50,216 nucleotides of DNA, taken from an uncultured Muribaculaceae bacterium (GTDB lineage: Bacteria; Bacteroidota; Bacteroidia; Bacteroidales; Muribaculaceae). Location: positions 1 to 50,216 of the forward strand of contig CANQZG010000025.1 in assembly GCA_947628305.1 (NCBI GenBank), read 5' to 3'. Position 1 is the stretch's first letter. Each line of letters opens with the position of its first letter. Below the pieces are notes generated by a model that was not told the DNA's origin, searched no databases, and saw only the letters and a list, made by a program, of their open reading frames with translations. Shown one piece after another: positions 6,839 to 13,694 of this stretch. The position numbers were made by a program, and so were the translations under genes.

Positions 6839-7210
6839 TTTGGCGATGAGCCGCGAGAGGCGCCACTTTTCGAGGGCGGTCGGCTTGGAGTTTTCCACCT
6901 CGATGGCAAAGAGCCGCTCCTCTTTTATGCCGAGCCTTTCCGCAGCCGCGCTCGGATCCAGTCCATTACGAAGACGATATTCACGAAGCATCAAAGCGAA
7001 CTTCGAGTGTTGGATGTTTACGGTGAAGGGTGTCATTTTTTTCTTGTCCTTTGCGTTTTTCCTTGGCTCATATTCAATTGCGAAAAGTACGGTCACGATC
7101 ATGGCCATGAATCCGCCTACGCAAGTCAGCAGAATTCTTTTCCATAAAGCTATGTCTAAAATCCATGCCAAAATTACGCACAAGACGCTTTGTGCCAAAA
7201 CGCATCCCAT
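6815..7210 (-). CDS. membrane-anchored XRE-like helix-turn-helix protein
   Basis: 131 residues with AAGGAG before ATG 7210. Residues 2-22 and 26-46 are hydrophobic membrane segments. After a basic linker (RKNAKDKKK), residues 65-120 read as an XRE-type domain (FALMLREYRLRNGLDPSAAAERLGIKEERLFAIEVENSKPT). Normally these domains occur in soluble regulators; here the DNA-binding part would be held at the membrane. It lies just downstream of two tRNA genes on the same strand. The role is unknown; it could link an envelope signal to phage gene control (inference). Confidence 0.7.
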   Translation of the reverse strand: MGCVLAQSVLCVILAWILDIALWKRILLTCVGGFMAMIVTVLFAIEYEPRKNAKDKKKMTPFTVNIQHSKFALMLREYRLRNGLDPSAAAERLGIKEERLFAIEVENSKPTALEKWRLSRLIAKQKTASPK

Positions 7211-7221
7211 TGTGTTCTCCT

Positions 7222-7296
7222 TGGGGCTTCAAGTCGGATTCAAACCAACATCTATCGCTTACAGGGCGATCGCTCTTCCGATTGAGCTATTGAAGC
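7222..7296 (-). tRNA. tRNA-Thr (anticodon TGT)
   Basis: A complete cloverleaf: acceptor GCTTCAA/TTGAAGC, D stem GCTC/GAGC, anticodon stem ATCGC/GCGAT with loop CCTGTAA, T arm with loop TTTGAAT, and an encoded CCA end at 7224-7222. Anticodon TGT reads ACA threonine codons. It lies 12 bases upstream of the HTH membrane gene and is probably co-transcribed with tRNA-Gln. Confidence 0.9.
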
Positions 7297-7421
7297 ACGA
7301 GGCCGACGGGGCACGGCATCCCGACTTTCCGGCTGAGCAGTGTTGCTGTCCACCCGTTGTCTTCTTCCAACCGTCAATTTGAGTTCACCGCTTTTGATGG
7401 CGGAAAGGACAAATGCCCTTG
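7297..7421 (-). other. inter-tRNA spacer, nothing recognised
   Basis: 125 bases between the two tRNA genes. I looked for a third tRNA but found no T-loop sequence or acceptor pairing. It may be processed spacer. Confidence 0.4.
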
Positions 7422-7497
7422 TGGCTGGGGAGAAAGGAATCGGACCTTTGAGATGACGGAATCAAAATCCGTTGCCTTACCCCTTGGCTACTCCCCA
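7422..7497 (-). tRNA. tRNA-Gln (anticodon TTG)
   Basis: Acceptor TGGGGAG/CTCCCCA, anticodon stem ACGGA/TCCGT with loop TTTTGAT, T arm AAAGG-TCCGATT-CCTTT, discriminator G and an encoded CCA end at 7424-7422. The first acceptor base is U, as in many bacterial tRNA-Gln. It reads CAA codons. Confidence 0.92.
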
Positions 7498-7506
7498 TTA
7501 TATCGC

Positions 7507-7803
7507 TCACCACTGATTCGTCTGCGTTCTGTATTCGCATTCGATCAGTGCTTGATCGACAAGATAATCCTCGTGCTCCCGCAAATATTTTTCTGCAATT
7601 TCCCTGTCCGAATATACAGCTTTGGGAAACAATAATATTCTTTTACCATTGATTGTTTCGATTATATATCCGTTTCCATTGCTCGCTCTATCCACGATAA
7701 ACCCTTCCATTACTTTACAGACAGGGTAACCATTTTTTGAGATGCAACAACGGATATAAAAGATCGGGATATTACACGGTGCATTTGCTGACAGATCGCT
7801 CAT
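7507..7803 (-). CDS. hypothetical protein
   Basis: 98 residues with a purine-rich site AAAGGAACGGG upstream of ATG 7803. Three Cys near the N-terminus (CNIPIFYIRCCIS), a beta-rich middle (GFIVDRASNGNGYIIETINGKRILLF) and a charged helical end. It is in the same direction as, and ten bases from, tRNA-Gln. I do not recognise it. Confidence 0.6.
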   Translation of the reverse strand: MSDLSANAPCNIPIFYIRCCISKNGYPVCKVMEGFIVDRASNGNGYIIETINGKRILLFPKAVYSDREIAEKYLREHEDYLVDQALIECEYRTQTNQW

Positions 7804-7824
7804 ATCATCCCGTTCCTTTCCGCC

Positions 7825-8235
7825 TTAGGCAGACTTTTTCTTCTTCTCCTCGGGAGCGGGTTGTTCCTCTTCCTTGGGCGCAGACGTATCCTCTGCGGGG
7901 ACAGGTTGCGCTTCCGCCGACTTCTTCTCAGCTTCTTCCTTCGCAAGACGAGCGTTCCTGTTTTCGGTGAATTTCGATTGACTGATATTGACCGCATCAC
8001 AATACGCTCTGACATACTCATCCGCCATAAAGGGCACGGATGCAAAAATTGTCTCCATAATGTTTTCGTGACGACGTTGATTGAGTATCTTCCAATCTTC
8101 CTGTCCATTCAGATCTTCCCTTTTCGCTTCGGCAACACGAGCGACTTCCTCGATCGCCTCGATATGCCTCTTCGCAATCGCGGGGATCCCGCTCTGCAAC
8201 GCTTTGATGATGAATTGCTTCTGTTCCTGCGTCAT
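7825..8235 (-). CDS. hypothetical protein with low-complexity acidic/basic tail
   Basis: 136 residues from ATG 8235, preceded by CAGGAGTG. Residues 1-95 are helical (QKQFIIKALQSGIPAIAKRH), and the last 40 residues are Glu/Ala/Pro-rich ending in KKKKSA, probably disordered. Transcribed leftward after the degenerate tRNA at 8266. The function is unknown. Confidence 0.65.
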   Translation of the reverse strand: MTQEQKQFIIKALQSGIPAIAKRHIEAIEEVARVAEAKREDLNGQEDWKILNQRRHENIMETIFASVPFMADEYVRAYCDAVNISQSKFTENRNARLAKEEAEKKSAEAQPVPAEDTSAPKEEEQPAPEEKKKKSA

Positions 8236-8265
8236 GATTTTACACTCCTGTTTTTTTCTTTTTTG

Positions 8266-8337
8266 CAGAGAACGCGGGATTCGAACCCGCCCACGCAACG
8301 GTTTCCCCCTATTGCGCTTCGTTACCAATTGTTCTCC
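8266..8337 (-). tRNA. degenerate tRNA or tRNA-like element
   Basis: A 7-bp acceptor (GGAGAAC with GTTCTCT, one G-U) and a perfect T arm (GCGGG-TTCGAAT-CCCGC) are clear. The D arm cannot form a normal stem, and the anticodon-arm position has a 5-bp stem (CGCAA/TTGCG) around a 13-base loop. No CCA is encoded. It may be a decaying phage tRNA, a tRNA mimic, or a tRNA with a structure I fail to resolve. Confidence 0.5.
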
Positions 8338-8513
8338 ATGGAGCGAGGCTTAACGCACCTCGCATGTCGATCGCGGCTTTGTGCAGGGAATAGCTCGGCG
8401 GGAGTTACGAGCTCTGCTTTGGACGGGTCGCTCCGCCCTTGAAAGCGGCAAGTCATTCTCTCGGCGGGCTTTCCCGCACGATGCAGAAATGGCTGTTCTG
8501 CCGCTCGCTATAG
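8338..8513 (-). other. untranslated leader with hairpins
   Basis: About 175 bases between the 8.5-kb promoter and the degenerate tRNA contain no supported gene. Hairpins are visible on the minus strand: GCGAGG/CCTCGC (about 8350-8371), GCGGG/CCCGC and GGGCGG/CCGTCC. It may be the processed 5' part of the tRNA transcript. Confidence 0.4.
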
Positions 8514-8558
8514 ATTATAACATAAAAATTTGTGGCTTGCTTGGGCAAACCCCCAAAA
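8514..8558 (-). promoter_or_regulatory. phage box promoter, copy 1
   Basis: Minus-strand TATAAT (8514-8519) is preceded, at exactly 17 bp, by a 22-bp box (8537-8558) containing TTGGG-N6-CCAAG-type symmetry with a G-run, ending CCCAAGCAA. The same box and spacing recur at 10434 and 48368. There is no TTGACA, so a phage-coded activator or sigma factor is likely. It drives the tRNA and accessory genes to the left. Confidence 0.75.
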
Positions 8559-8583
8559 GTCGGGAAAAATCGAAAAAATTTTT

Positions 8584-8664
8584 TCAGGAATTTTCCTCGA
8601 TGTCGTCGTAGTCGATTCCGAGGGCGACTTTGAGGATCGCCGCGATGAGTTCATCTCTTTTCAT
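8584..8664 (-). CDS. 26-residue small protein
   Basis: ATG 8664 opens MKRDELIAAILKVALGIDYD, which ends in acidic residues at TGA 8584. The start lies inside the end of the upstream zinc-ribbon gene, with GAGGGG nine to ten bases before it. The composition is that of a single amphipathic helix. It is plausible by position but too short to be certain. Confidence 0.4.
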   Translation of the reverse strand: MKRDELIAAILKVALGIDYDDIEENS

Positions 8665-8923
8665 CGACGATCGTCCCCTCTTTCGTGCGGTGTTCGTAGA
8701 TGATACGAGGAAATACATCGTCCGATTCTTCTGTTGCGCCGCACTGCGGGCAGGTGTATCGGTAACGGTGCGAGCAGGCAGGCACAAATTTTCCAAGATC
8801 ATCGACACAGAACAAACCGTATTCAGGGATAGGAACCGCTTCGCCGAGTTCTGCGCCGCATTTTTCGCAGTGTGCCGTTTCACGAATCGGGACAAGCACA
8901 ATCTCTTCTTTTTGGATTTTCAT
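8651..8923 (-). CDS. small zinc-ribbon protein
   Basis: 90 residues. CEKCG near residue 19 and CPQCG near residue 59 form a split zinc ribbon, with two further Cys and two His between. The start overlaps the end of the upstream 81-residue gene, so the two are coupled. The role is unknown, possibly nucleic-acid binding. Confidence 0.7.
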   Translation of the reverse strand: MKIQKEEIVLVPIRETAHCEKCGAELGEAVPIPEYGLFCVDDLGKFVPACSHRYRYTCPQCGATEESDDVFPRIIYEHRTKEGTIVDEKR

Positions 8924-9165
8924 ATTTTGCCTCTTCTATTACTTTCGCTCCGAAGATAGTCTACGATCGCCGCCGCGCAGGAGCCCGCCTTACAAAGTCC
9001 CTTCTCTGATGCCGCACGGCACTTATCACAGTCTGCCCCCTCGCAGAACCGATGTACAATCGTAGCCTGTATGCCCGTCACAAGCTCAAGTACATCGTCA
9101 AAGTCTTTCAGTTCGAGGTGAATGGTGTAGCCCTCGTCGCCGTGAATTGTCGCCGCTTCTCTCAT
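8920..9165 (-). CDS. small Cys-rich protein
   Basis: 81 residues with an AAGGAG site (GAAGGAGAAATTTC) before ATG 9165. The first half has alternating beta/helix character (YTIHLELKDFDDVLELVTGI); the second half holds five Cys (CEGADCDKCRAASEKGLC, AGSC), likely a metal site. Overlaps the zinc-ribbon gene. The function is unknown. Confidence 0.65.
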   Translation of the reverse strand: MREAATIHGDEGYTIHLELKDFDDVLELVTGIQATIVHRFCEGADCDKCRAASEKGLCKAGSCAAAIVDYLRSESNRRGKI

Positions 9166-9368
9166 TTTTGAAATTTCTCCTTCGATTTCTGAAATGCTTC
9201 ACTTTTGCATTTCACTTTTAAGTTTCGGTAAGTTTCTCACCGCCCGCGCCAGCCGCCGAAAACGGTCATTTTCGGCGCAAAAAGGCGGTTTCGGGGCGAA
9301 ATACGGTTGAATTTAAGTTGCAGGTAAGTTGCACCTATGCCGCACGGCATCCGCAGCTGAACCGAAAC
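9166..9368. repeat. repeat-rich intergenic region
   Basis: 203 bases without a gene. Two imperfect direct repeats, near TTTAAGTTTCGGTAAGTTTC (9211) and TTTAAGTTGCAGGTAAGTTG (9310), lie about 100 bases apart. Between them is the inverted pair CCGCCGAAAA/TTTTCGGCG (about 9252-9279). A second repeat pair, CTTCACTTTTG/TTTCACTTTTAAG, lies at 9198-9219. It could be an operator cluster or an iteron-like origin. Confidence 0.45.
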
Positions 9369-10163
9369 CTATTCGCTCGCCTTATCCCCCACCTCTTTCG
9401 CAAAACGCTCCATTGCCTCATTCACAGATTTCAATTTTACCGAGAGAGTGAGTTGCGTTTTGTTTATCTCGTCAATGATCTCTTTGAGCCTGATGAATTG
9501 GTATTCCGCGCTTTCCCAAATGCACTTGAAGTCTTTTCCGTCGAAGCGGTAGATAGCGACGACTTCACCAATGAAATAAAAATAGTCGTCGAGATGTTCA
9601 TAAGTGGCGACATCGATAATTTCCACGCCAGACAAGCGAGAGACGTAGCGCACAATATCGTCCTTTTGAAGTTGCGGAAAGAGCGTAAACTTCTCTTCCG
9701 CCGCGCCGTCAGCACTTTTCGCTTCCGCACCGCTCGGCATTTTGATGTAAATCATGCCGTTATCCAAAGCATCGGTTTCGGGTTCGCCACAAACATTGTT
9801 GATTGCCTTGTCCACGGTATAAAGGCGTTCCGCGTCTTGCGACGGAGGAGTCTCAACAGGGTTGGTAAATCCGACAAACGTTGTACAAGGAACTTTGCCC
9901 TCTTCCAACTCGAAATTGCAGACGATTTTCGCCCCGCCGACGAGTTTGTATGCGATATAAAATTTTTCCTCGTCGTCGGCATACACTTCACCTGTAAGAC
10001 CGTTCCCCTGTTCCCCGCCGATTATCCACTTCCCATAGATGACTTTCCCCATATCCCGCGCTCGGCAGAGTATGGGCTCGTGGTATTCGTGTTTATCGTC
10101 GTATTCGGGGTAAACGACTTTCAACCACTTGACGTTCTTGTATTCGCGATTTCCGCTCCTCAT
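9369..10163 (-). CDS. hypothetical phage protein
   Basis: 264 residues from ATG 10163, which has GGGGG 7 bases upstream; the earlier ATG lies inside the preceding gene. The N-terminal 100 residues are beta-rich with many Tyr/Trp (KVIYGKWIIGGEQGNGLTGE, KFYIAYKLVGGAKIVC), and the rest alternates helix and strand, ending in a long helix (LKEIIDEINKTQLTLSVKLK). No catalytic motif is visible. It is translated just after the zinc-ribbon gene at 10166. Confidence 0.65.
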   Translation of the reverse strand: MRSGNREYKNVKWLKVVYPEYDDKHEYHEPILCRARDMGKVIYGKWIIGGEQGNGLTGEVYADDEEKFYIAYKLVGGAKIVCNFELEEGKVPCTTFVGFTNPVETPPSQDAERLYTVDKAINNVCGEPETDALDNGMIYIKMPSGAEAKSADGAAEEKFTLFPQLQKDDIVRYVSRLSGVEIIDVATYEHLDDYFYFIGEVVAIYRFDGKDFKCIWESAEYQFIRLKEIIDEINKTQLTLSVKLKSVNEAMERFAKEVGDKASE

Positions 10164-10165
10164 AC

Positions 10166-10402
10166 TCACGCCCCCGTCATATCTTTCCGTGAAAACGGTT
10201 CGACTTCCCACTCACAACGGCAGTCGGGGCATTTCCAAACATCTACTTCCTTTTGGCGGAAAAACCCGTAAGTCCGAACAAACGGCAGAGTAAACTCATT
10301 CCCGCAGTTGGGGCATATGCGTGCCTTGCGACGATACTCTTTCTCTGCCGCGAGATATTCAGGGCTATGCCCCTGTGCCGTGATTTTCTTCTCAACCTTC
10401 AT
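10166..10402 (-). CDS. zinc-ribbon protein
   Basis: 78 residues from ATG 10402 (GGGAGG eight bases before). CPNCGNEF (residues 30-37) and CPDCRCEW (57-64) form a rubredoxin-type zinc ribbon. It is the first gene after the 10.4-kb box promoter. A general nucleic-acid-binding role is likely but unproven. Confidence 0.75.
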   Translation of the reverse strand: MKVEKKITAQGHSPEYLAAEKEYRRKARICPNCGNEFTLPFVRTYGFFRQKEVDVWKCPDCRCEWEVEPFSRKDMTGA

Positions 10403-10433
10403 ATTCAATTCCTCCCGTTGAACTTATGCCACC

Positions 10434-10478
10434 ATTATATCATGCTTTTTTGAGCTTTGCTTGGGCAAACCCCCAAAA
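10434..10478 (-). promoter_or_regulatory. phage box promoter, copy 2
   Basis: TATAAT (minus, 10434-10439), 17 bp, then the same 22-bp box (10457-10478) as at 8537 and 48391. It sits directly after the terminator of the KilA-N gene and starts the leftward message for the zinc-ribbon gene. Confidence 0.78.
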
Positions 10479-10483
10479 ATTCA

Positions 10484-10523
10484 TCGAAAAAATAAAAAAA
10501 ATCGGGAGAATCAAACTCCCGAT
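10484..10523 (-). terminator. rho-independent terminator of the KilA-N gene
   Basis: ATCGGGAG/CTCCCGAT (10501-10523) forms an 8-bp stem with a 7-base loop, followed on the minus strand by a long T run (10484-10500). Confidence 0.85.
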
Positions 10524-10550
10524 GGCATTGCTATGAAGATTTTGCAAAGA

Positions 10551-11375
10551 TCAATCTTTTTTATCGCCCAACAAACGCAAAGTGTCGATTTGTTGCAGGA
10601 CCCGAAGTTGAGAGCGTGCCATATCGTTGAGGCGTTGCAGCCGCTCGGCTTGCGGGACGCCCTGCTCGATGAGGATCGCATTGTAGCTCTCCATGTTGGC
10701 GATCACAAGCAGTTGCTCTATCGTGGCATAGTCGCGAATGTTACCTTTGAGCGTCGGATTCGCCTTTCGCCACTCTGCAGCCCTCATCCCGAAGAGAGCC
10801 ACGTTGAGAAGGTCTGCTTCGTCGGCGTAAACATATTTCAGTTGCTCCTCTGTGAGCGTAGGGACGATGTTTTCCTTGATGGCGTCGGTATGGATGCGGT
10901 AGTTCACCTTGGCAAGTTCCCGCTTTGCCGACCATTCAAGCGCCTTTTGTTCCTCAACTTTAAGCCTTTGGAACTCTTTGATGAGGTATAACTCAAATTC
11001 GACCGAGATCCAGCTTGCGAATTTGAAAGCAATATCCCTGTGAGCATAGGTGCCGCCATAGCGACCGGTTCTGCTGACTATACCGATCGCGTTTGTCTTT
11101 TCTATCCATTCTTGCGTTGTCAACACAAATGAATTTTCGCCCGAATTGTTTTTAATGTATTCGAACTCTAATACATTAAAATCAGGATTGTTCAGCGTTT
11201 CCCAAAGCCCAAGGTACCGAATAGTTGAGTAATTTTTGAGCCAATTTATAATCACCATGCCCGAATGTTGCGGGTTTTTTACCTTTGCAATGTCGGTTAG
11301 ACAAATATAGTCCTCGGCATTGATGTTTTGATACCGAACATTTATTCCCTGAACTTTTACTTCTTTGCTTGCCAT
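10551..11375 (-). CDS. KilA-N domain protein
   Basis: 274 residues from ATG 11375 (AAGGAG before it); an upstream in-frame start lies in the promoter. Residues 15-115 match the KilA-N fold: YICLTDIAKVKNPQHSG, VIINWLKNYSTIRYLGLWE, FEYIKNNSGENSFVLT and AHRDIAFKFASWISVEFELY. These domains bind DNA in phage antirepressors and regulators. The C-terminal half is helical (residues 135-270). It has its own promoter and terminator, so it is a separately controlled monocistronic gene. Palindromes centred on GAATTC at about 11394-11414 and 11520-11537 flank its promoter and may be its own operators (inference). A role as antirepressor is possible but not shown. Confidence 0.9.
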   Translation of the reverse strand: MASKEVKVQGINVRYQNINAEDYICLTDIAKVKNPQHSGMVIINWLKNYSTIRYLGLWETLNNPDFNVLEFEYIKNNSGENSFVLTTQEWIEKTNAIGIVSRTGRYGGTYAHRDIAFKFASWISVEFELYLIKEFQRLKVEEQKALEWSAKRELAKVNYRIHTDAIKENIVPTLTEEQLKYVYADEADLLNVALFGMRAAEWRKANPTLKGNIRDYATIEQLLVIANMESYNAILIEQGVPQAERLQRLNDMARSQLRVLQQIDTLRLLGDKKD

Positions 11376-11474
11376 AGTGTTCTCCTTTCCAACCGTATCG
11401 AATTCGACACGGATGATAATAGAATAATCGGGAATTCCGAATTTCTCTTCGCGCCCCTTCTGTTGTGTATAACG

Positions 11475-11503
11475 ATTATACCACACTCCTCGGTGCATTT
11501 CAA
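11475..11503 (-). promoter_or_regulatory. KilA-N gene promoter
   Basis: Minus-strand TTGAAA (11498-11503), 17-bp spacer, TATAAT (11475-11480). The palindrome ACCGAATTCGGT upstream (about 11523-11534) and TATCGAATTCGACA downstream (about 11397-11410) bracket it. Confidence 0.8.
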
Positions 11504-11539
11504 GTACTTGATAATTTTTAATGTAACCGAATTCGGTAA

Positions 11540-12512
11540 CGTTGATAACAAAAACTCATTCCGCGCATTCCCACGGAATCAAAAAGCGAACAAGAGGGGG
11601 ATGAGATGAGCACCCCTGCATATATGATTCGTTCTTGGAAATCCCCACGAAAAAAGTACCCCACCCCCTTGCAGGCCGTTGCAAGCCGATGCAAGGCTCA
11701 AACCCATTTACATAATATCACATTATGTAAAGACCTTTCCCACATTTTCCGCGCTTTTTTGTCTCCCGATGGAACGGATGAAAGCGGCGAGCGGGGCGAG
11801 GATTTGCCCCTTTTGGAACGGGGCGGCATTGCTTTCATGAACACGCTGCCGACGTGATGCCCCTCTCCTCTCTCTTTGCCCCGATGCTTCGCCCTTCCCG
11901 TTGTCTCCCCGCTTCTCCCCTCTCTTATGGCTTCGGGTGTCCGCTCTTGCTTTCCAACGCTTGGCTCTGCGCTTTGTGCTTTCGTCCTCCGATGGTCTCG
12001 CCTTCTCCCGTCCTCTCTTCCCGCTTTCCCTCGTCTGTATGCTCTCGGGTGCTGTCTGCTTGATTCTCTCTCTTTTCCCTCGTATCCTTTACGGCTTTGG
12101 CTGGTTCTCCGTCTTTCGGATGATCTCTGTCTCTCCTTGTCTCTCTGCTTCCGCTCTCTGCTTCTGCTTTTGGATGGGTCTGGCTCTGCATGTATTATCT
12201 CTATTTGACGGGAATTCAAGAAAAGAGAAAAGAAATAGAAAAGAGAAAAGAAGTTTGGGGCTTGCTTGCTCTGCCCCATTTGAATGGGCTGGGGCGGCGC
12301 GGCGATGGCTTAGCGCCCCGCGATGGCGGCGGCGCTTCCGTCGTCCTCTCTCGGATGGTTTTCCGTCGCTCGGATCCACGGCGGGCACGATGTCCCGCTC
12401 TCCCGTCTCCCGTCTCCCCCGCTCGGCTTTGGTCGTCTGTCTCAATGGGCTGGTCGCGGTCGGCCGGGCTTTACTGTTGCGCCGTCCTGCGCCTTCTCCC
12501 GCCGTCCTCGGC
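11540..12512. other. ~1-kb stretch without a supported gene; strongly pyrimidine-rich middle
   Basis: Frames are open on both strands but all translate to low-complexity sequence (Arg/Ser/Glu-rich leftward, Ser/Leu/Cys-rich rightward), and none has both a good start and a plausible protein. From about 11870 to 12190 the plus strand is roughly three-quarters C+T. Other elements: a perfect palindrome TTTACATAA-N7-TTATGTAAA at about 11705-11729, and a tandem AGAAAAGAGAAAAGAA repeat at about 12220-12252. A possible 83-residue rightward gene (11606-11857, GAGGGGG before ATG) and an 88-residue hydrophilic leftward one (11925-12191) are the best coding candidates, both weak. Confidence 0.5.
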
Positions 12513-12809
12513 TTATTCCTCGGGGGCGGGCGGATCTACGGGCGCGGGGGCGGTCTCCGCCTCTCTTGCCGCTTGGGGCGCGATGAGCGGCGCGGCTTCC
12601 GTCCGTATGGGTTCGCCGTCCAAAAGAGCGGCGGCGGCTCCCCTCAATACCTCGGAGGGCTTCACGCCGTGCGCCTTGAAAATCTCCGCGATCCGCTCCG
12701 CTTCGTCCCTGCGGAATGTCGCTCCGATACTTTTTTGTAACGCCGTAACACCGCCATGCTTCTCCCTGTAACGCTTCGTAGCTCTTTTCTGTGCTTCTGA
12801 TGTTGCCAT
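12513..12809 (-). CDS. ribbon-helix-helix (CopG/Arc-type) regulator
   Basis: 98 residues, GGGGGGACGG before ATG 12809. After a basic start (QKRATKRYREKHGG), residues 22-62 show the strand-helix-helix pattern (VTALQKSIGATFRRDEAERIAEIFKAHGVKPSEVLRGA). The last 30 residues are Ala/Pro/Glu-rich and probably disordered. It is divergent from the hammerhead operon; the gap between them holds three evenly spaced TTGCCAT/ATGGCAA half-sites. It is the obvious candidate to control that operon and itself (inference). Confidence 0.75.
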   Translation of the reverse strand: MATSEAQKRATKRYREKHGGVTALQKSIGATFRRDEAERIAEIFKAHGVKPSEVLRGAAAALLDGEPIRTEAAPLIAPQAAREAETAPAPVDPPAPEE

Positions 12810-12858
12810 GCTTTTCCGTCCCCCCCTGTGCCCCCTTTCGGGGCTATTTTTGCCTAAA

Positions 12859-12888
12859 ATTATACCACGGGCGGCGGTCGTTTGTCAA
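12859..12888 (-). promoter_or_regulatory. promoter of the ribbon-helix-helix gene
   Basis: Minus-strand TTGACA (12883-12888), 18-bp spacer, TATAAT (12859-12864). Confidence 0.8.
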
Positions 12889-12938
12889 TAACTTTTTCAT
12901 ATCATTCTTGCTATAATTTATACTTATATATCACATTA

Positions 12939-12982
12939 TTGCCATAATAGATTCAAATGGCAAAATATGGAAATATTGCCAT
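12939..12982. promoter_or_regulatory. triple operator between divergent promoters
   Basis: TTGCCAT (12939-12945), ATGGCAA (12957-12963) and TTGCCAT (12976-12982) are spaced 18 and 19 bases apart in alternating orientation. They lie between the two divergent promoters, the last one eight bases from the -35 of the rightward promoter. Confidence 0.65.
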
Positions 12983-12989
12983 AATTCTA

Positions 12990-13018
12990 TTGACATCATA
13001 TGTCATTGATGTTATAAT
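12990..13018 (+). promoter_or_regulatory. perfect consensus promoter of the hammerhead operon
   Basis: TTGACA (12990-12995), 17 bp, TATAAT (13013-13018), a full match. The spacer itself contains the inverted repeat ACATCA-N8-TGATGT, a second possible operator. No other strong rightward promoter is seen before the terminator at 19055. Confidence 0.88.
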
Positions 13019-13082
13019 AGTAATGTAAAGAGGTTGAGGGCTTCCACCTCTCCGCCCGCCGCTGGCGGGTTCCCCCTCGGGG

Positions 13083-13277
13083 GTGCAGATTGACAACTAC
13101 AAAGCCCCGCGCCGTTGGGAAGGGCGCGACGGTTTAAGGCTTCCCCCCTGCCGCGCGGGGGTTAAGATTTGCGCGCGGGTATGGTCGGCGGGTTTTACGG
13201 CTTTCCCCGTCGAAGGAGACAAAGGACTACAAGCCGCCGCGCTGCCGCTTCGATTGGGCGCGCGTGTATCGGTCTGA
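13083..13277 (+). CDS. possible first gene of the operon, or structured leader
   Basis: A GTG start at 13083 opens 64 residues (basic, Pro/Arg-rich, no motif) that end at TGA 13275-13277. That stop lies inside the CUGAUGA core of the first hammerhead. There is no good ribosome site, and the 13020-13270 stretch is GC-rich with several hairpins (for example CCCGCC/GGCGGG at about 13048-13060) and three loose copies of AGGCTTCC, so it may be a structured leader and not a gene. Confidence 0.4.
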   Translation: MQIDNYKAPRRWEGRDGLRLPPCRAGVKICARVWSAGFTAFPVEGDKGLQAAALPLRLGARVSV

Positions 13278-13326
13278 TGATGGCGCGGGTCGTTCCCCGC
13301 CGAAACGCCCGCGAGGGCGTCACCGA
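13269..13326 (+). ncRNA. type I hammerhead ribozyme 1
   Basis: All core parts are present. Stem I TCGGT (13269-13273) pairs with ACCGA (13322-13326). CUGAUGA is 13274-13280. Stem II GGCG-(C)-GGG/CCCCGCC has a 5-base loop. GAAA is 13302-13305. Stem III CGCCC-GCGA-GGGCG is 13306-13319. The cleavage triplet GUC is 13319-13321, so cleavage falls between 13321 and 13322, 28 bases before the next ATG (13350), leaving its ribosome site intact on the 3' product. Stem I is open-ended, as in type I hammerheads. An unpaired U follows CUGAUGA. Confidence 0.92.
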
Positions 13327-13349
13327 AAACGAATAGGAGATAAAAAAGG

Positions 13350-13670
13350 ATGATTTTCAGAAATCGGGACTTTTACGCGCCCATGACGGCGGAGGAAATC
13401 GCGGAGGACTACGCGGAGGCACAAAGGACGTTGACGCGCATCTACTCGGACGGGGATCCCATGGGCTGGGACATTTTCGGAGAGGAGCGCGGCGGACGTT
13501 GGACGCTTTGGGCTATTGCCCTCCCGAATAGCGGCGGGCGGGCGTCGTGGTACGGCGGCCCGGAGCACTTGGCAGGGCTGATCGTCAAGGGCTACAAACG
13601 CGCGGAAAACTTGACGGAGGCGGGGCGGGCGCTCCTCTCCCCCTATCTTGATCTTTCCCGCATGGCGTGA
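13350..13670 (+). CDS. hypothetical protein, hammerhead operon
   Basis: 106 residues, AAAAAAGG before ATG 13350. The N-terminus is helical and acidic (MTAEEIAEDYAEAQRTLTRI), the middle is rich in Gly/Trp (WTLWAIALPNSGGRASWYGG), and the end is helical. No known family is recognised. It is the first gene after hammerhead 1 and shares its processed message with the next gene. Confidence 0.7.
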   Translation: MIFRNRDFYAPMTAEEIAEDYAEAQRTLTRIYSDGDPMGWDIFGEERGGRWTLWAIALPNSGGRASWYGGPEHLAGLIVKGYKRAENLTEAGRALLSPYLDLSRMA

Positions 13671-13694
13671 ACGGAATAAACAATGAACAGCGGC

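Noticed and set aside
9318-10271. 317-residue rightward frame
   Set aside because: Antisense to the leftward 264-residue gene, which has overlaps with operon neighbours and normal composition; the rightward product is rich in Phe/Arg/His as expected from a shadow.
11698-12445. Three overlapping leftward frames rich in Arg, Ser, Glu and Lys
   Set aside because: All three are open because the strand is purine-rich; none has a good start or a plausible fold, so I list the region as without supported gene.
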